Assembly (NCBI GenBank): GCA_035578175.1
Contig: JAQMRL010000006.1
Coordinates: 60,567,001 to 60,631,000 of the forward strand
Length of the DNA: 64,000 nt
DNA from: Catonia carolina
Lineage: Eukaryota > Arthropoda > Insecta > Hemiptera > Achilidae
Direction: 5' to 3'
Made by a program: the position numbers and the translations under genes
Notes under the pieces: generated by a model
Databases searched by the model: none
The model's input: the letters and a program-made list of their open reading frames with translations, nothing else
Told to the model about the DNA's origin: nothing
Part shown: one piece after another, positions 1 to 10,448 of the stretch
Position numbering within the stretch: position 1 is the first letter of the stretch
Layout of the letters: every line of letters begins with the position of its first letter

Positions 1-1
1 A

Positions 2-181
2 AATAGCATGGTACCTTCACGAGGTAAACAAAATATATTAAAAGATACAACTTACAACACCGTTAGATCACTAATGCCTGCAACCACTTTAAAATGTTTC
101 TATTGCCATAAATTAGGTCATATCAAACGAAATTGTAAACTTTTACAACAAAAAGGAAATAATAATGTTTCAAAAAACTAA
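2..181 (+). CDS. gag: Gag polyprotein, C-terminal part with CCHC zinc knuckle
   Basis: Frame 2 is open from the window edge to a TAA at 179-181 and encodes the end of a retrotransposon Gag. A perfect CX2CX4HX4C zinc knuckle is encoded at 95-136 (Cys, Cys, His, Cys), the RNA-binding nucleocapsid motif of LTR retrotransposons. The tail after the knuckle is short and rich in Lys, Gln and Asn. Gag would form the cytoplasmic virus-like particle and package element RNA. The N-terminal capsid part is outside the window. Pol follows in the -1 frame and overlaps the last 16 bases. Confidence 0.8.
   Translation, partial: NSMVPSRGKQNILKDTTYNTVRSLMPATTLKCFYCHKLGHIKRNCKLLQQKGNNNVSKN
172..181 (+). promoter_or_regulatory. 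Probable -1 ribosomal frameshift site between gag and pol
   Basis: The heptamer A AAA AAC occupies 172-178 in the gag reading phase (tcA AAA AAC) and the gag stop TAA follows at 179-181. This is the canonical X XXY YYZ slippery form. Slipping back one base puts the ribosome in frame 1, which is open from 166 through the pol stop at 3309. I did not establish a downstream pseudoknot; the sequence after the site is AU-rich. Confidence 0.65.
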
Positions 182-210
182 ATGTTTACAAATGTACTGA
201 CCATAAACAT

Positions 211-3200
211 ATGATGTGCATTTGTAAAAATAATTCAAGTAAATATTTAAAGTTGAAAGAAAATAAGTTAAATTGTAATTATTCTTTAAAAACATTACCA
301 ATAAAAATTAAAAATAACATATTTAATGCCCTTATCGATTCAGGTTCCACCCATAATATTATAAATCAACAACTGTATACATTTTTAAAAAATAAAAAGG
401 CAATTATAGAGGAAGAAAACATTAATACAATTTGTCTCACAGCTGATCGATTTCCTTTAAAAATAAATAAACAAATTTGGATTAAGGTTAATCTTCAAAA
501 ATTATCATGGAAAGTGAATTTTAAAATATTATCCAAATTACAACACCGAATAATACTCGGGATGAATTTTTTACAAACAACCCGCGCAATAGTTAACCCA
601 ACAAAATCTTTCATAACTTTTGATTGGGCAAGAGGTAAACAATTTCACTTAACCGACCTATCTCCAGAACAAATTAACAACGTGGAACAAAGTGAGTATA
701 TTAAAAATACAATTAATAATTTATGTAAAGAATTTCCTGATGTTCTTACAACTAAATTAGGTTGTACTCATGTATTGAAATACGATATTGTACTTAAAAA
801 TAATGAAATTATTAAATCTAGACCCTATCCTTTAAATCCGATAAAAACGTTTCAAATGAAACAACAAATTGACAAATTATTAAAAGATAAGGTAATTCGA
901 GAAAGTATTTCCCCCTATTCTTCCCCAGCATTTTTAATTCCGAAACCAAACGGAACTAGTCGTCTAGTTGTAGATTATCGTCAAGTTAACCTAATAATTG
1001 ATTCAGAGGCACAACCTTTGCCGAATATAAATCATGCGTTCCAATGGTTTTCCAATGCAAGATGGTTTAGTACGTTAGATTTAGCACAAGCGTACCATCA
1101 GATCCCATTGACAGAAAAATCTCGTCAAATTACTGCATTTTGTACACCAGATGGTTTGTACGAATATGAAAGGCTACCTTTTGGTTTGTCGACTGGTGCG
1201 CAAGTTTTAACTCGTCTTATGAATACATTATTCAAAAATATTAAATATAAATTTGTATTTAATTATATGGATGATATATTAATATATTCAAAAAGTTTTA
1301 CAGAGCATGTTAAACATATCAAAATAGTATTGTCAATTTTACGGAAAGCTGGCATTACAGTTAATCCTGATAAAGTGACATTTGCTGTAAATGAAATACC
1401 GTTTCTCGGACATGTATTGTCGTACAAAGGAGTCTCTATAGACTCAAATAGGACACAAAAAATATTACAGTACCCACAGCCTATGACAGTAAAACAAGTA
1501 CATCGATTTTGTGGTATGGTTAATTATTTTTCCAAATTTATCAAAAATTATGCTGATAGAATTGAACCACTAAATAAATTACGTCGCAAAAACACTCCGT
1601 TTATCTGGCACGACGCTCAAAAACTTGCGTTTGAAGATCTCAAACAGGCAATCGCTAATCCACCGGTATTAGCAATTCCAGACTTTTCCAAAACTTTCAT
1701 TTTGCAGACGGATGCGTCTGATACAGGTCTAGGAGCTGTCCTACTTCAGGAACAAGAAGGATCTAGGAAACCTATAGCGTATGCTTCTAAAACACTAACA
1801 GAAGCAGAACGAAAGTTTTCAGCATATGAAAGAGAGTGTCTTGCAGTTGTTTTCGCAACGGATCATTTCAGGACCTATTTAACACATCGCGAATTTCTTT
1901 TAGAAACTGATAATCAAGCCTTAGCCTGGCTTCTTTCCAAACCAAAACAGTTAGGTAGATTAGCTAGATGGTTACTCCGAATATCTGTCTTTAAATTTAA
2001 AATTAATCACATCCGTGGTTCAGATAATAATGTTGCCGATGCATTATCGAGGATGTATGATCTAAATAACGAAGATATTCCGCAGGATATAACTTATATT
2101 AATAGTTTATTGTCACAATTCCCCCTATCTTTTACAGACGTCAAACTACATCAGGAACAGGATACCTTTATCCTACAACAAAAACAACAAAGGAATAGTA
2201 AATTTTGTTTATCCAAAGGAGTCCTATGTTCAAAAAATAAACATAATAATCCAACCAAAATCGTACTTCCCGACTCTTTGAAAGATTTAGTATTTAAATA
2301 TTTTCATGATTCGGAGATTGGTGGACACTTAGGTGTTGAGAAAACTATACACAAAATCACACGATATTTTTATTGGCCAGCTATATATCGAGAAATTCCT
2401 CTGAAAGTCAAGGCTTGTACAACCTGCCAACGAAGTAAACCTGGGATAAATTATAAATGGGGAAATCTCAGTTCCAGAGTTCCGACAGCGCCATTTGACA
2501 CACTGTTTATTGATACCGTCGGTAGCCTAGCAAAAACCAATCAAGGATATAAATATATTCTAGTGGTAGTCGATAGTTTCTCAAAATTCACATGGTTAGC
2601 CCCGTTAAAAAACACTAATACATCCTCTATTATACATGAATTAAAACGTATTTTCCAAAGTTATTCTATTCCAAGATTGATTGTCACAGATAATGCTAAA
2701 AATTTTAATTCCATAATGTTTAAAAACTTTTGTTTCAATTTAGGCATAAAACGAACCACCCTCTCACCCTATCACCCTCAACCATCGCATGCAGAACGTT
2801 TAAACCGAAATCTTAGGTCTATCCTTATTGCGTATCATGCGAAGACTCAAGCAACTTGGGACAAATCTTTATTTTGGTTTCAATTAGCTTTCAATATGGC
2901 TCAACATAATGCTCATGGGAAATGCCCATTTGACATATTGCATACTTTTCCAGCTCACACTCCATTAGATAGAGCATGGAATATCCAAGATATCCTCCAT
3001 AGAAATCCTATACGTTCTAGTAATATGATGTGTGATATTAGAAGAAAACTAGTTAAATCACATAATGATATGGCACGTCGATATAATGCTACACGCCATC
3101 CCAATCCATTTTCAGTGGGAGATAAAGTTCTGCTAAAAACTCACCCCGTTAGTTCAAAACAAAAAAATATTTGTGCCAAAATGGCGTATCGATGGTCTGA

Positions 3201-3309
3201 ACCTTTTTATATCATCGGCTTCTCTACTCCAGTTACAGCATTACTTCGTAAGACTGTAGGAGGAGATATCACTAAAGAACATATTTCTAATATTAAAAAA
3301 GTTAAATAG
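211..3309 (+). CDS. pol: Pol polyprotein: protease, reverse transcriptase, RNase H, integrase
   Basis: 1032 residues without a stop from the first ATG; the same frame is open from 166, so translation is probably by frameshift from gag rather than from this ATG. Aspartic protease: DSG at 43-45 and the hydrophobic-Leu-Gly motif near 115-117. Reverse transcriptase: first catalytic Asp290, YMDD at 352-355. RNase H: Asp501, Glu542, Asp567, and a His-Asp motif ending near 610. Integrase: zinc-binding His699, His706, Cys736, Cys739, then catalytic Asp768, Asp827, Glu862 with 34 residues between the last two. A basic C-terminal segment (about 965-1032) is the usual integrase tail; I see no chromodomain. 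Every catalytic residue I checked is present, so the copy looks young. It would copy element RNA into DNA and insert it into chromosomes. Confidence 0.92.
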   Translation: MMCICKNNSSKYLKLKENKLNCNYSLKTLPIKIKNNIFNALIDSGSTHNIINQQLYTFLKNKKAIIEEENINTICLTADRFPLKINKQIWIKVNLQKLSWKVNFKILSKLQHRIILGMNFLQTTRAIVNPTKSFITFDWARGKQFHLTDLSPEQINNVEQSEYIKNTINNLCKEFPDVLTTKLGCTHVLKYDIVLKNNEIIKSRPYPLNPIKTFQMKQQIDKLLKDKVIRESISPYSSPAFLIPKPNGTSRLVVDYRQVNLIIDSEAQPLPNINHAFQWFSNARWFSTLDLAQAYHQIPLTEKSRQITAFCTPDGLYEYERLPFGLSTGAQVLTRLMNTLFKNIKYKFVFNYMDDILIYSKSFTEHVKHIKIVLSILRKAGITVNPDKVTFAVNEIPFLGHVLSYKGVSIDSNRTQKILQYPQPMTVKQVHRFCGMVNYFSKFIKNYADRIEPLNKLRRKNTPFIWHDAQKLAFEDLKQAIANPPVLAIPDFSKTFILQTDASDTGLGAVLLQEQEGSRKPIAYASKTLTEAERKFSAYERECLAVVFATDHFRTYLTHREFLLETDNQALAWLLSKPKQLGRLARWLLRISVFKFKINHIRGSDNNVADALSRMYDLNNEDIPQDITYINSLLSQFPLSFTDVKLHQEQDTFILQQKQQRNSKFCLSKGVLCSKNKHNNPTKIVLPDSLKDLVFKYFHDSEIGGHLGVEKTIHKITRYFYWPAIYREIPLKVKACTTCQRSKPGINYKWGNLSSRVPTAPFDTLFIDTVGSLAKTNQGYKYILVVVDSFSKFTWLAPLKNTNTSSIIHELKRIFQSYSIPRLIVTDNAKNFNSIMFKNFCFNLGIKRTTLSPYHPQPSHAERLNRNLRSILIAYHAKTQATWDKSLFWFQLAFNMAQHNAHGKCPFDILHTFPAHTPLDRAWNIQDILHRNPIRSSNMMCDIRRKLVKSHNDMARRYNATRHPNPFSVGDKVLLKTHPVSSKQKNICAKMAYRWSEPFYIIGFSTPVTALLRKTVGGDITKEHISNIKKVK

Positions 3310-3398
3310 TATACTCATAAATTACATAATTTATTTTTAGGTGCTGTCTGTAGCGATCCTCGAGTTTGGGATGATTGTAATAAGAAAAAAAAAAAATG

Positions 3399-4194
3399 CT
3401 GTTTGCATGTTGTTTGAATGTTTTATTGAATGGGGCCCCAAATGAATGTATATTACCATCTCAAGCCGACAACTGCTACATACTCATCTTCTCTTTTTCA
3501 TTTTAACACTCACCCCCTTTATTTTGCTTACACGTACTGTGTGCTTCTCTTTACTCTCCGGGGGGAGGGGAAGATTGTAATAGGATTGTAATAGGAGATA
3601 CACATACGAACACCTAACGCATAACGGACAGTGGAAACAAAATATAACGAACAGTACGCACGTAACAAAACAAAACATAACGAACAGTACGCACAAAACA
3701 AAACAAAACATAACGAACAGTACGCACGTAACGACATTCCAACGTAAACATAAACACTCTTACAGCATCAACATCAATGTACCACCAGATGATCTTATTT
3801 ACACAACGTCAGATGTGAGTACAAAAAAAAAAGAAAAAGACAATTTTCTTAATTTAAATAAATTGGATTGTTGTCCTCACTCTCTTTTAAAACTTTTAAA
3901 GGGATAGGTGATATACAATTTTTATAAAAAAAAGAAAACAAAATATTAATAATTTATTAATTTTTTTTCAACTTTATTTTGATGAAAGTATTTTAGAAGA
4001 TTTAATAATTACTCCAACTGAATTTAAAGAATTTTAATTTTTTTTAAGAATTTTAATTGTTTTAAGAATTTTAATTGTTTTAAATATTTCAACATTGGAT
4101 CTGATAAGATTTTTTTTTCTTGAATAAAACAAAACACTAGTTGGATTTTCGATAAAAGCTTTTGAATTTTATTTCACGAACCTGGGACGTAACA
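3399..4194 (+). repeat. Candidate 3' LTR
   Basis: A purine run (3385-3398) that could be the polypurine tract is followed by TGCTG at 3399. A polyadenylation signal AATAAA lies at 4123-4128, and the segment could close with ACA at 4194. About 796 bp is a normal LTR length. With no 5' LTR in the window the ends are unproved; another CA end at 4210 is equally possible. Confidence 0.35.
3645..3732 (+). repeat. 33-bp tandem repeat, three copies, inside the putative LTR
   Basis: The core TAACGAACAGTACGCAC starts at 3645, 3678 and 3711, exactly 33 bases apart, separated by AAAAC-rich spacers. A weaker core (TAACGGACAGTG) precedes at 3622. Small tandem repeats in LTR U3 regions often hold transcription-factor sites; no function is shown here. 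Confidence 0.8.
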
Positions 4195-4513
4195 ATACTA
4201 GCCTACTACATATTAGTTAACCGATCACGAAAGTTAACTTACTACTGAACATGATTGTTTACAAAATTTAATTAGTTTACTTTTAAAAAAAAAACAATCA
4301 CGTATCTATTTAAGGAGAGCATGACTCATAACATTTTACAATTATGTATCTTCATAATGTAAAATAACGCAAAGGAAAAACAGTGATGGAATGCTAAATA
4401 TATGGAAAACTCAAAATATTTTCATACACTTGTAAATTTTATAACAGAAACGCAATATTGAAAATTCCGTAAATCTAATCGGAGGTTGCAAATTTCTAAT
4501 TTCTATTTTTTCT
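4195..4513. other. No feature recognised
   Basis: AT-rich spacer between the gypsy element and a RepA copy. No open frame or repeat seen. Confidence 0.5.
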
Positions 4514-4843
4514 GTAACAAGCAGGTTAATTATTTACAGTCGATCTGCTAGTTCCAGGACTACAAAAAATAGTTCTGTTTCTTATCACACGGTCAGCCAA
4601 TTATATGACTGAATCATTTAAGAACAAAAGAGGTAGAGGTGTAAAAGACATTATTCAGAGTTATCTCATCTGAAAGTAATGAATTTTATTATACAGTCAG
4701 ACCCTGTGGTAAATGAAGTGAAAGTGTCATTTGCAGGATGGAAAGTAGATGCTTTTGAGAGGGCCTGGCATGCTGATAAGCATACTTTTCCACTCGGCAA
4801 GATTCAAACCAGCCTTTCGGCTGATGATCTAAACAACAACAAT
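4514..4843 (+). mobile_element. RepA copy, internally deleted
   Basis: Matches the RepA family (see 31933-32324) from the 5' part to the (AAC)n tail, but lacks about 55 bases just before the conserved palindromes near the 3' end. The RepA reading frame starts at 4679 and runs through the tail. Confidence 0.85.
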
Positions 4844-4926
4844 TCATGTTTATTCATTTCAATATTCAAAAATATACGTCACGGCAAACTCACGAACTTT
4901 CTTGTCCGCAAGAAATCTACATTAAT

Positions 4927-5095
4927 TTTTTTTCTTTAGTTTAACGTCCGACTGTTCTGCAATTACTGCTAATGCAGACTGTGAAGGATGAAATGATTTT
5001 TGTAACGTATGAAAATATGCTGTGCCTTAATAGGGGTTCGAACTTAAGACCGCATGATGAGAGACGAGCACATTACCAACTACGCCAATGTGACC
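4927..5095 (-). mobile_element. SINE-B, tRNA-headed SINE
   Basis: Read on the minus strand: a tRNA-like head with box B form GGGTTCGAA near 5035-5045, a short linker, then the family tail (core GCATTAGCAGTAATTGCAG and CGGACGTTAAAC) ending in an A-run, seen as the T-run at 4926-4933. Same order as the better preserved copy at 11306-11490. The head is decayed at its 5' end. Confidence 0.75.
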
Positions 5096-5638
5096 GGGAA
5101 ACTTAAAAATAAACTTAAAACCTTGTATGTACGTTAAGACTCCACTGATTCATGTGTATTTACCGCGCATAGCGCGATCACGTTTAATGATACAACCAAC
5201 GTAGATAATAATTGTTTCATTACGTCGTAAGTACACTATTAAAGAAAATTTAAAAGTAAACAAACAGAAGAACATTTGAATGGGAAAAACTTTTCAAAAA
5301 TAAACTACAGACAAAAGAAAAAAAGAAAAGTAAACAAAACCACCAGTTTAAATTAGAATAGAAAATTCTACTTTTCCTTTCGCGTTTTATTTAATAGGAA
5401 ATCCGTAGGGGAATGAAAAGTACTTTAACAAAACGTTGGAAAAAAGTATGGAAAAACAAAACCACAAGCAAGTGAAACTGTTTCAACAAAAAATTCCGTT
5501 TCATTAAAGAGAGGAGAACACCGTACAGGCATACCATTATAAAAGTTATACCTGCTCGTTTAGACCGTTTTTCTAACAGAAAGTATTGATTGCAATATAA
5601 CATTCACGGATTTCAACCAAAACTAAGTTATTTAAAAA
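5096..5638. other. No feature recognised
   Basis: AT-rich sequence with only a short chance frame (5391-5603, minus). Nothing supports a gene. Confidence 0.45.
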
Positions 5639-6379
5639 AAATCTGGTGTAAAACACTCACACAACTTTCTCTTGCCAATGCAAGTAATTAACAATAAACC
5701 TAACATTATTAATAAAATATTAGAAATAAACAAAACAATAACCTCAAAAACATAACCTTATTTTAATCATGAGTGAATGACGCAAAATGAAAATCGTACT
5801 CAGTTTGGCTTAAAAAAACGGAAAATCACACTTTCACGCCAAACTAGGCTCTGTAGAGAAAAATTCTCCAAAATAAAAGTTGTAGATCTCTTAATTTCCT
5901 ATAAATTTATTATAGACACTTTTGTCTTAAAATGCGTACTAAAGCCGATATCTTTAAAAAAATCGATTTTCACACGTTTTCGTGAGAAAAAAACAGAAAA
6001 TCGCTAATTACCGCTAAACTAAGCGTTATACAAAAAATGTTTGAAATAAAAGTTGTAGAATTTTAAATTCTCTACATTTTTTTATTATATAAATTTTTGC
6101 GCTATAATACAAATTAAAGCCGTAATCTTAAAAAAACACTTTTTTTACGTAAAAACATCTTCACCAAGAATTTCAGCAAACATGGCGCCTACCCTATCTT
6201 GTAGAGTATCTTGTAGAGAAAATCGCAAAAAAGTGAAAAATTACACGAATAAACTACCACTTCCGGTTGACCGATTTTGATAAAAATGTTCGTGTCGAGT
6301 CCGGTAGTGGTACGTAACTTAAGTTTCAAGTTTCAAGTTCGTACGATGTTCCGTTCTTGAGATATTCTGTTCACACACA

Positions 6380-6456
<77 letters not shown>

Positions 6457-6603
6457 CAATCGCTAAAAACATGTTTTTTGGGTTCAGGGGGTCTGAAAAC
6501 GTATAGATCCGGTGAAAACTCGATTTCGAAAAATCGACATGAAAACATATATTCCTTCCTATATCCTTCCTATATATTCATATAGGCAAGAGAAAGTAAA
6601 AAA
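5639..6603 (+). mobile_element. RepE copy, near full length, with CA microsatellite
   Basis: Reference copy of a family of about 950 bp. The 5' end begins AATCTGGTGTGAAACACTCA; the 3' end is GGCAAGAGAAAGTAAAA. ACTTTCTCTTGCC near the 5' end is the inverse of GGCAAGAGAAAGT at the 3' end, so the element has subterminal inverted repeats. The middle holds diverged modules of about 150-170 bp, each with an AAAAGTTGTAGA core followed by a CGTTTTCGTGAGAAAAA-like or related block. A CA run sits about 130 bases from the 3' end. No protein frame: non-autonomous, class unknown. Confidence 0.8.
6372..6453. repeat. (CA)n microsatellite in RepE
   Basis: About 80 bp of nearly pure CA repeat at the fixed microsatellite position of RepE. 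Confidence 0.95.
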
Positions 6604-7083
6604 AGGAGTCACTTTAAAAATCTTCCGCATCATTATACAAAAGTGGAGTTAATGTGGTTGCTGCAACTTTTATAGAGCTTTCTTGCTGATTTTCAAACTT
6701 AATTTGCCAAAATTGGAATTAACACCCTTTACCTCTAGAACACAGATATAATGTCAGGTTAAACTGATACTTAAAATTGGAAGTCATTTCAACCAATCCT
6801 AATGGGGGTATTCAGAATCACCTATTATTTTGGATTGTATATATTTTATGTATATGTAGCTACAAAATACAGTTCTCAACAACAAGATCTTCGGCAGCTT
6901 TCCTCATCGACCATCACCTGGTACCAGCAGGTGAGTTATGGATGCCTTCGGTGAGTGGAAGTAATTTTTTTACAAACATCTCTAAGCTGCCAACCATCTA
7001 AACCGTCTATCACCTACGTAGTCCCAAAATTAAGAGTAAAGGCCAAGCCAATTGCTGTGAGCGCTGGACTACGCATCCGAATA
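6604..7083. other. No gene recognised; isolated splice-donor-like site
   Basis: A short frame (6777-7001) has no recognised similarity. CAGGTGAGT at about 6928-6936 is a perfect donor consensus after a stretch with balanced codon content, but no acceptor or second exon was found. Confidence 0.4.
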
Positions 7084-7724
7084 CAGTAGAACCTCTTTAA
7101 TCCGGCACGTTTGGGACTCGAAGCTTGCCGGATTAAAGGAAATTCCGGACTATGGAGGTTATTTATAAAAATACAGGAATCTTATAAAAAATAACACAAT
7201 TTGCACACGAAACTTTTACTGTATGTATTTATTATTTAAGCATGGGTTATTTAAACAAAATAAATCAATATATAAGTACAGGAGAAATATTAAAATGCAT
7301 TTTTTAAGTACAGTACATGATGAAAGAAATTTGAATACAGTATGAAATACAGTACAGTACTGTACTATTCGTGGTTTTTAGCAACAGCACTGGTAGATGG
7401 CTGGAAAAGATTTAATATCTACTTGCTTCTTACGACTAGTAGCCTATTGTTTTTATTTAAAAAATCATTTTTTATTATATGCAAGTTCATAACTTCGGCC
7501 ATACTGTATTGTTTATTTGATTAAGCAAATTTTACAAACGTGTAAAAAAGCGTACTGAGTTTACAAACTCAGAGCGTGACGCTTGAGTGTCGGCGGTAGC
7601 TGTCGGGTTGCTCACTTTACAATGTTTATTGTAAAGGCAATTCTATAATTTTTGTCTATTGCCGTTGATGCCGGACTATAGACAATTCCGGACTATAGAA
7701 TGCCGGATTAAGGAGGTTTTACTG
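7084..7724. mobile_element. pogo/Tigger-like MITE, TA target
   Basis: Imperfect terminal inverted repeats: left CAGTAGAACCTCTTTAATCC, right (reversed) CAGTAAAACCTCCTTAATCC, each flanked by TA (7082-7083 and 7725-7726). A second inverted block with CCGGACTATAG lies just inside both ends. 641 bp with no transposase frame, so non-autonomous. The ends resemble those of pogo-type Tc1/mariner elements. Confidence 0.75.
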
Positions 7725-7726
7725 TA

Positions 7727-8535
7727 CTTGACTTCGACCCCGCATACCCCCTCCGACCCACATTAACAAGTACAGTCAGAGTGTTGTTGAAATTGACAAC
7801 ACCCATTGTATTTTGTAGACATGCAATTCCATTGTTGATTATATTAAGCTGCACTATTGCAGTACATACAAGACTATACTAATGCAGACACACGTTTTGC
7901 CCAGCGCTCTCCTTACGAAAATCAGGCTACACCTATCTTACTCCGGTGCAAATATTAAAAATTTCAATTTTTAAAACAATAGCTTTAATCATTCATGAAT
8001 TTTATCTTTTACTACATTTCCGGGGTTTATGAAGGTGAAACACAGAATGATCATACCATTTAATACCTTAAGTTTGGTGTACGGGGCCCTAATACGGAAC
8101 GATTGCTAAGTTGGTGTTAAAAACTTAAAATAACTAAAAATTAATCAACGTTAATATTATAGTTATCTCAGAACATATACAACAAAGATATCACAGACAA
8201 ATTATTACTATATACACGGCAAATGGTAATTACATTTAAAAAAAGAAAATACCAACACGGGGCTGCAAAAAGTTCCTCAAATAAAACAAAAAGGTAACAG
8301 AACCCCATTATCAAAACAATTTAGCGAAACAAATTTGACGACCATTAAATATTATGTAACTTTTGTATTTAATATTTGCATATCCAACACTTAGTTGAGT
8401 CGATATTTTAAATTTTGTGAGAAAACCCGTATAAAATTCGGTTTCTCTGCAACGAAAGTTAAAAATATAAGCAATATAAGAGAAATAAATCCTCATAATG
8501 CATCCTGCCGTTTGAAATCGATTCTATTTTATAAA
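7727..8535. other. No feature recognised
   Basis: AT-rich; the short minus-strand frame at 8311-8496 looks like chance. Confidence 0.45.
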
Positions 8536-8907
8536 ATAAATTTATCCAATAAATTTCACTTAAGTTTTTAAGCTGCCTTGATTTCTTCTACCTACTATTT
8601 ACACAGGTTTCGGTGGATCCACCATCTTTAGAGTACACAATATCATTTGAAACTAAGAATCTTTATTTAAAATCTGCAAAATATATTACATCTTGAGTCA
8701 TCAATATAAAACTTCGTAAAAAAAAATACATAAAATAATTTTATATAGATGAAGATAATATCTTTTACAGATTTTAAATAAAAATGTTTAGTTTCAAATG
8801 ATATTTTGTACTCAGATGATGGTGAATCCACTGAAACACAAGTAAGTAGCATATAGTAGAAATCAAGACACCTTAAAAAGGTTAGTGAAATTTATTGTAT
8901 AAATATA
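8536..8907. mobile_element. Fold-back element with arms of about 160 bp
   Basis: 8536-8695 is repeated in inverted orientation at 8745-8907 with high identity; shared landmarks are CTTGATTTCT, GTGGATYCACCAT and AATATCATTTGAAACTAA. A spacer of about 50 bp separates the arms. RNA across it would form a long hairpin. No coding sequence; class unknown. Confidence 0.75.
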
Positions 8908-9546
8908 TTACATAAATTACAAAATAAGAGAAGAGGAGATAAAACAAAAATTAAAGAGATATTTTAAATCATACAATTTTTTTTCCAAGATATTTTCTTC
9001 ATCGCTTATTTTGGAGACAATTTCAGATTTTTAAAAACCGCATTAAAATTGGTCAATTTTACGGTGCATTAAATCGTTCCTCTTTGTTAATAACATAAAA
9101 TTTATAGCTGCTGAGAATCCAGCATCAAAATCGGTTTAAAAATTATTATTACATATTATAAACCTAATATTTTTTGAAGATTACCGAGAAAAACAGCGTG
9201 GGTTGCCTTATTTTTTTTTTTTTAATTTAAACCTTTAATTAATGTTGTTTAATTAAAGAGCTAAATCAGTAGTTTAATCTATAATTAACGTTATGCAATT
9301 TTGTTTAATAAAGATCTAATCTAAAGTATTATTTAAATCATGTCAGGTATTTAAATTAGACGGACAGGTGGTTGTATTTAATTTAAATTTTATGTATGAA
9401 TTATATATACCTTTGGTAATACATAATAAATACTTCACTAATAATGCACAATGTAAATGCAACACTATTTTTGTACCAGGTGCTAAAAAATTAAAATAAC
9501 AAACATGAACAATTACTATCCTGTTTTCTTATCTTTAACGTATTCT
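8908..9546. other. No feature recognised
   Basis: Very AT-rich; only short low-complexity runs. Confidence 0.45.
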
Positions 9547-9695
9547 ATTTTTTTGTTTTTTTGTTTTGCGTCTGACTGTTCTGCAATTTCTGTTAATGCA
9601 GACGGTGGATAATGATTATAATGAAAATGAGTGATGAAAAAATGCCAGACCTGACCGGGAATCGAACCCGAGAACCCGGCGTAGAAGCCAGTTGC
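9547..9695 (-). mobile_element. Mosaic SINE: SINE-C head joined to SINE-B tail
   Basis: On the minus strand the 5' part carries the SINE-C tRNA-like head (GGTTCGATTCCCGGTCAGG) while the 3' part is the SINE-B tail (GCATTAACAGAAATTGCAG-like core, then CAGACG and an A-rich end). The SINE-C head at 47957-48117 has another tail, so modules have been exchanged. The head is truncated at its 5' side. Confidence 0.7.
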
Positions 9696-9803
9696 AACAA
9701 TGCAAACAAAACTAGCGAAAATTATCAGAATACTTGATTAGTTAATTTTTTTAAATGCGTTAATGGCTAAGTGTAGGAAACCATTTGATCGTAATCTGTA
9801 TAT

Positions 9804-10185
9804 GTTGTTTAGATCATCAACCGAAAGGCTGGTTTGAACCTCTAGAGGTTTTACTAAGTAGTTAGGTTGTTTACCACTGCCTTCCTCACCGAATGGAAAA
9901 GTACGCTTATCAGCATGCCGGGCCCTCTGAAAAGCACATATTTTTCACTCTGCAAATGACACCTTCACTTCATTCATCACAGGGTCTGGCTGTATAATGA
10001 AATTCATTACTTTCACAGAAAATAACTCTGATTAGTGTCTTTTACACCTCTACTTCTTCTGTTCTTAAATGATTCAGTAATTTAATTGGCTGACCATGTG
10101 ATAGGAAACAGAACTATTTATTTTTGCCCTGCAACGAACAGATTGAGTGTAAATAATTTGACACCCAACCTGTCTGTTGGGGTAA
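9804..10185 (-). mobile_element. RepA copy with 11-bp target duplication
   Basis: Complete minus-strand RepA, flanked by AATCTGTATAT at 9793-9803 and 10186-10196. Several substitutions and a small internal deletion against other copies. Confidence 0.85.
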
Positions 10186-10289
10186 AATCTGTATATATAA
10201 ATTGGAAAACACTTACTCCTTGATTCACTCATCATCAAGCTCAAATTTGGATAAAATAATACCTTTAGGATACTAAATAGAAAAAAATT

Positions 10290-10448
10290 CCTATAACAGG
10301 CAGGTGGAGTGTTAAATTATTTGCACTCAATCTATCAGTCCAGGGCTCCAAAAAAGTTCTGTTTCTTATCACATGGTCAGACAATTATATGACTGACATA
10401 TTTAAGAACAGAAGACCTAGAGGTTCAAAAGACAAAATGAATTAGCTT
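10290..10448 (+). mobile_element. RepA, 5' fragment
   Basis: Begins at CTATAACAGGCAGGTGGAG and stops after the AGAGGT block; the rest is missing. Confidence 0.75.

Larger units (their letters stand above)
1..4194 (+). mobile_element. Ty3/gypsy LTR retrotransposon, 5' end outside window
   Basis: The window opens inside gag of a gypsy-type element, followed by an intact pol and a probable 3' LTR. Domain order (protease, reverse transcriptase, RNase H, integrase) is the Ty3/gypsy order. No envelope-like frame follows pol. The 5' LTR, primer-binding site and most of gag lie left of base 1. The right boundary is a guess from a TG...CA pair and an AATAAA at 4123-4128; no target duplication can be tested here. 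Confidence 0.85.

Noticed and set aside
211..3309. Possible endogenous retrovirus with envelope
   Set aside because: No further frame follows pol before the putative LTR; this is a plain gypsy retrotransposon as far as the window shows.
3640..3735. CRISPR-like array
   Set aside because: Three direct repeats with spacer-like AAAAC stretches, but the spacers are nearly identical and the context is an LTR of a eukaryotic retroelement.
3484..3737. Two overlapping minus-strand frames rich in Phe, Cys and Val
   Set aside because: They translate the 33-bp tandem repeat of the putative LTR; period 33 keeps any frame open, so this is a repeat artefact.
6333..6548. Cys-Val repeat frame
   Set aside because: Translation of the CA microsatellite in RepE. 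The same holds for the frames at 54742-55217.
6777..7001. Host exon ending in a perfect CAGGTGAGT donor
   Set aside because: No acceptor, partner exon or recognisable protein; a nine-base donor match by chance is not rare in 64 kb.
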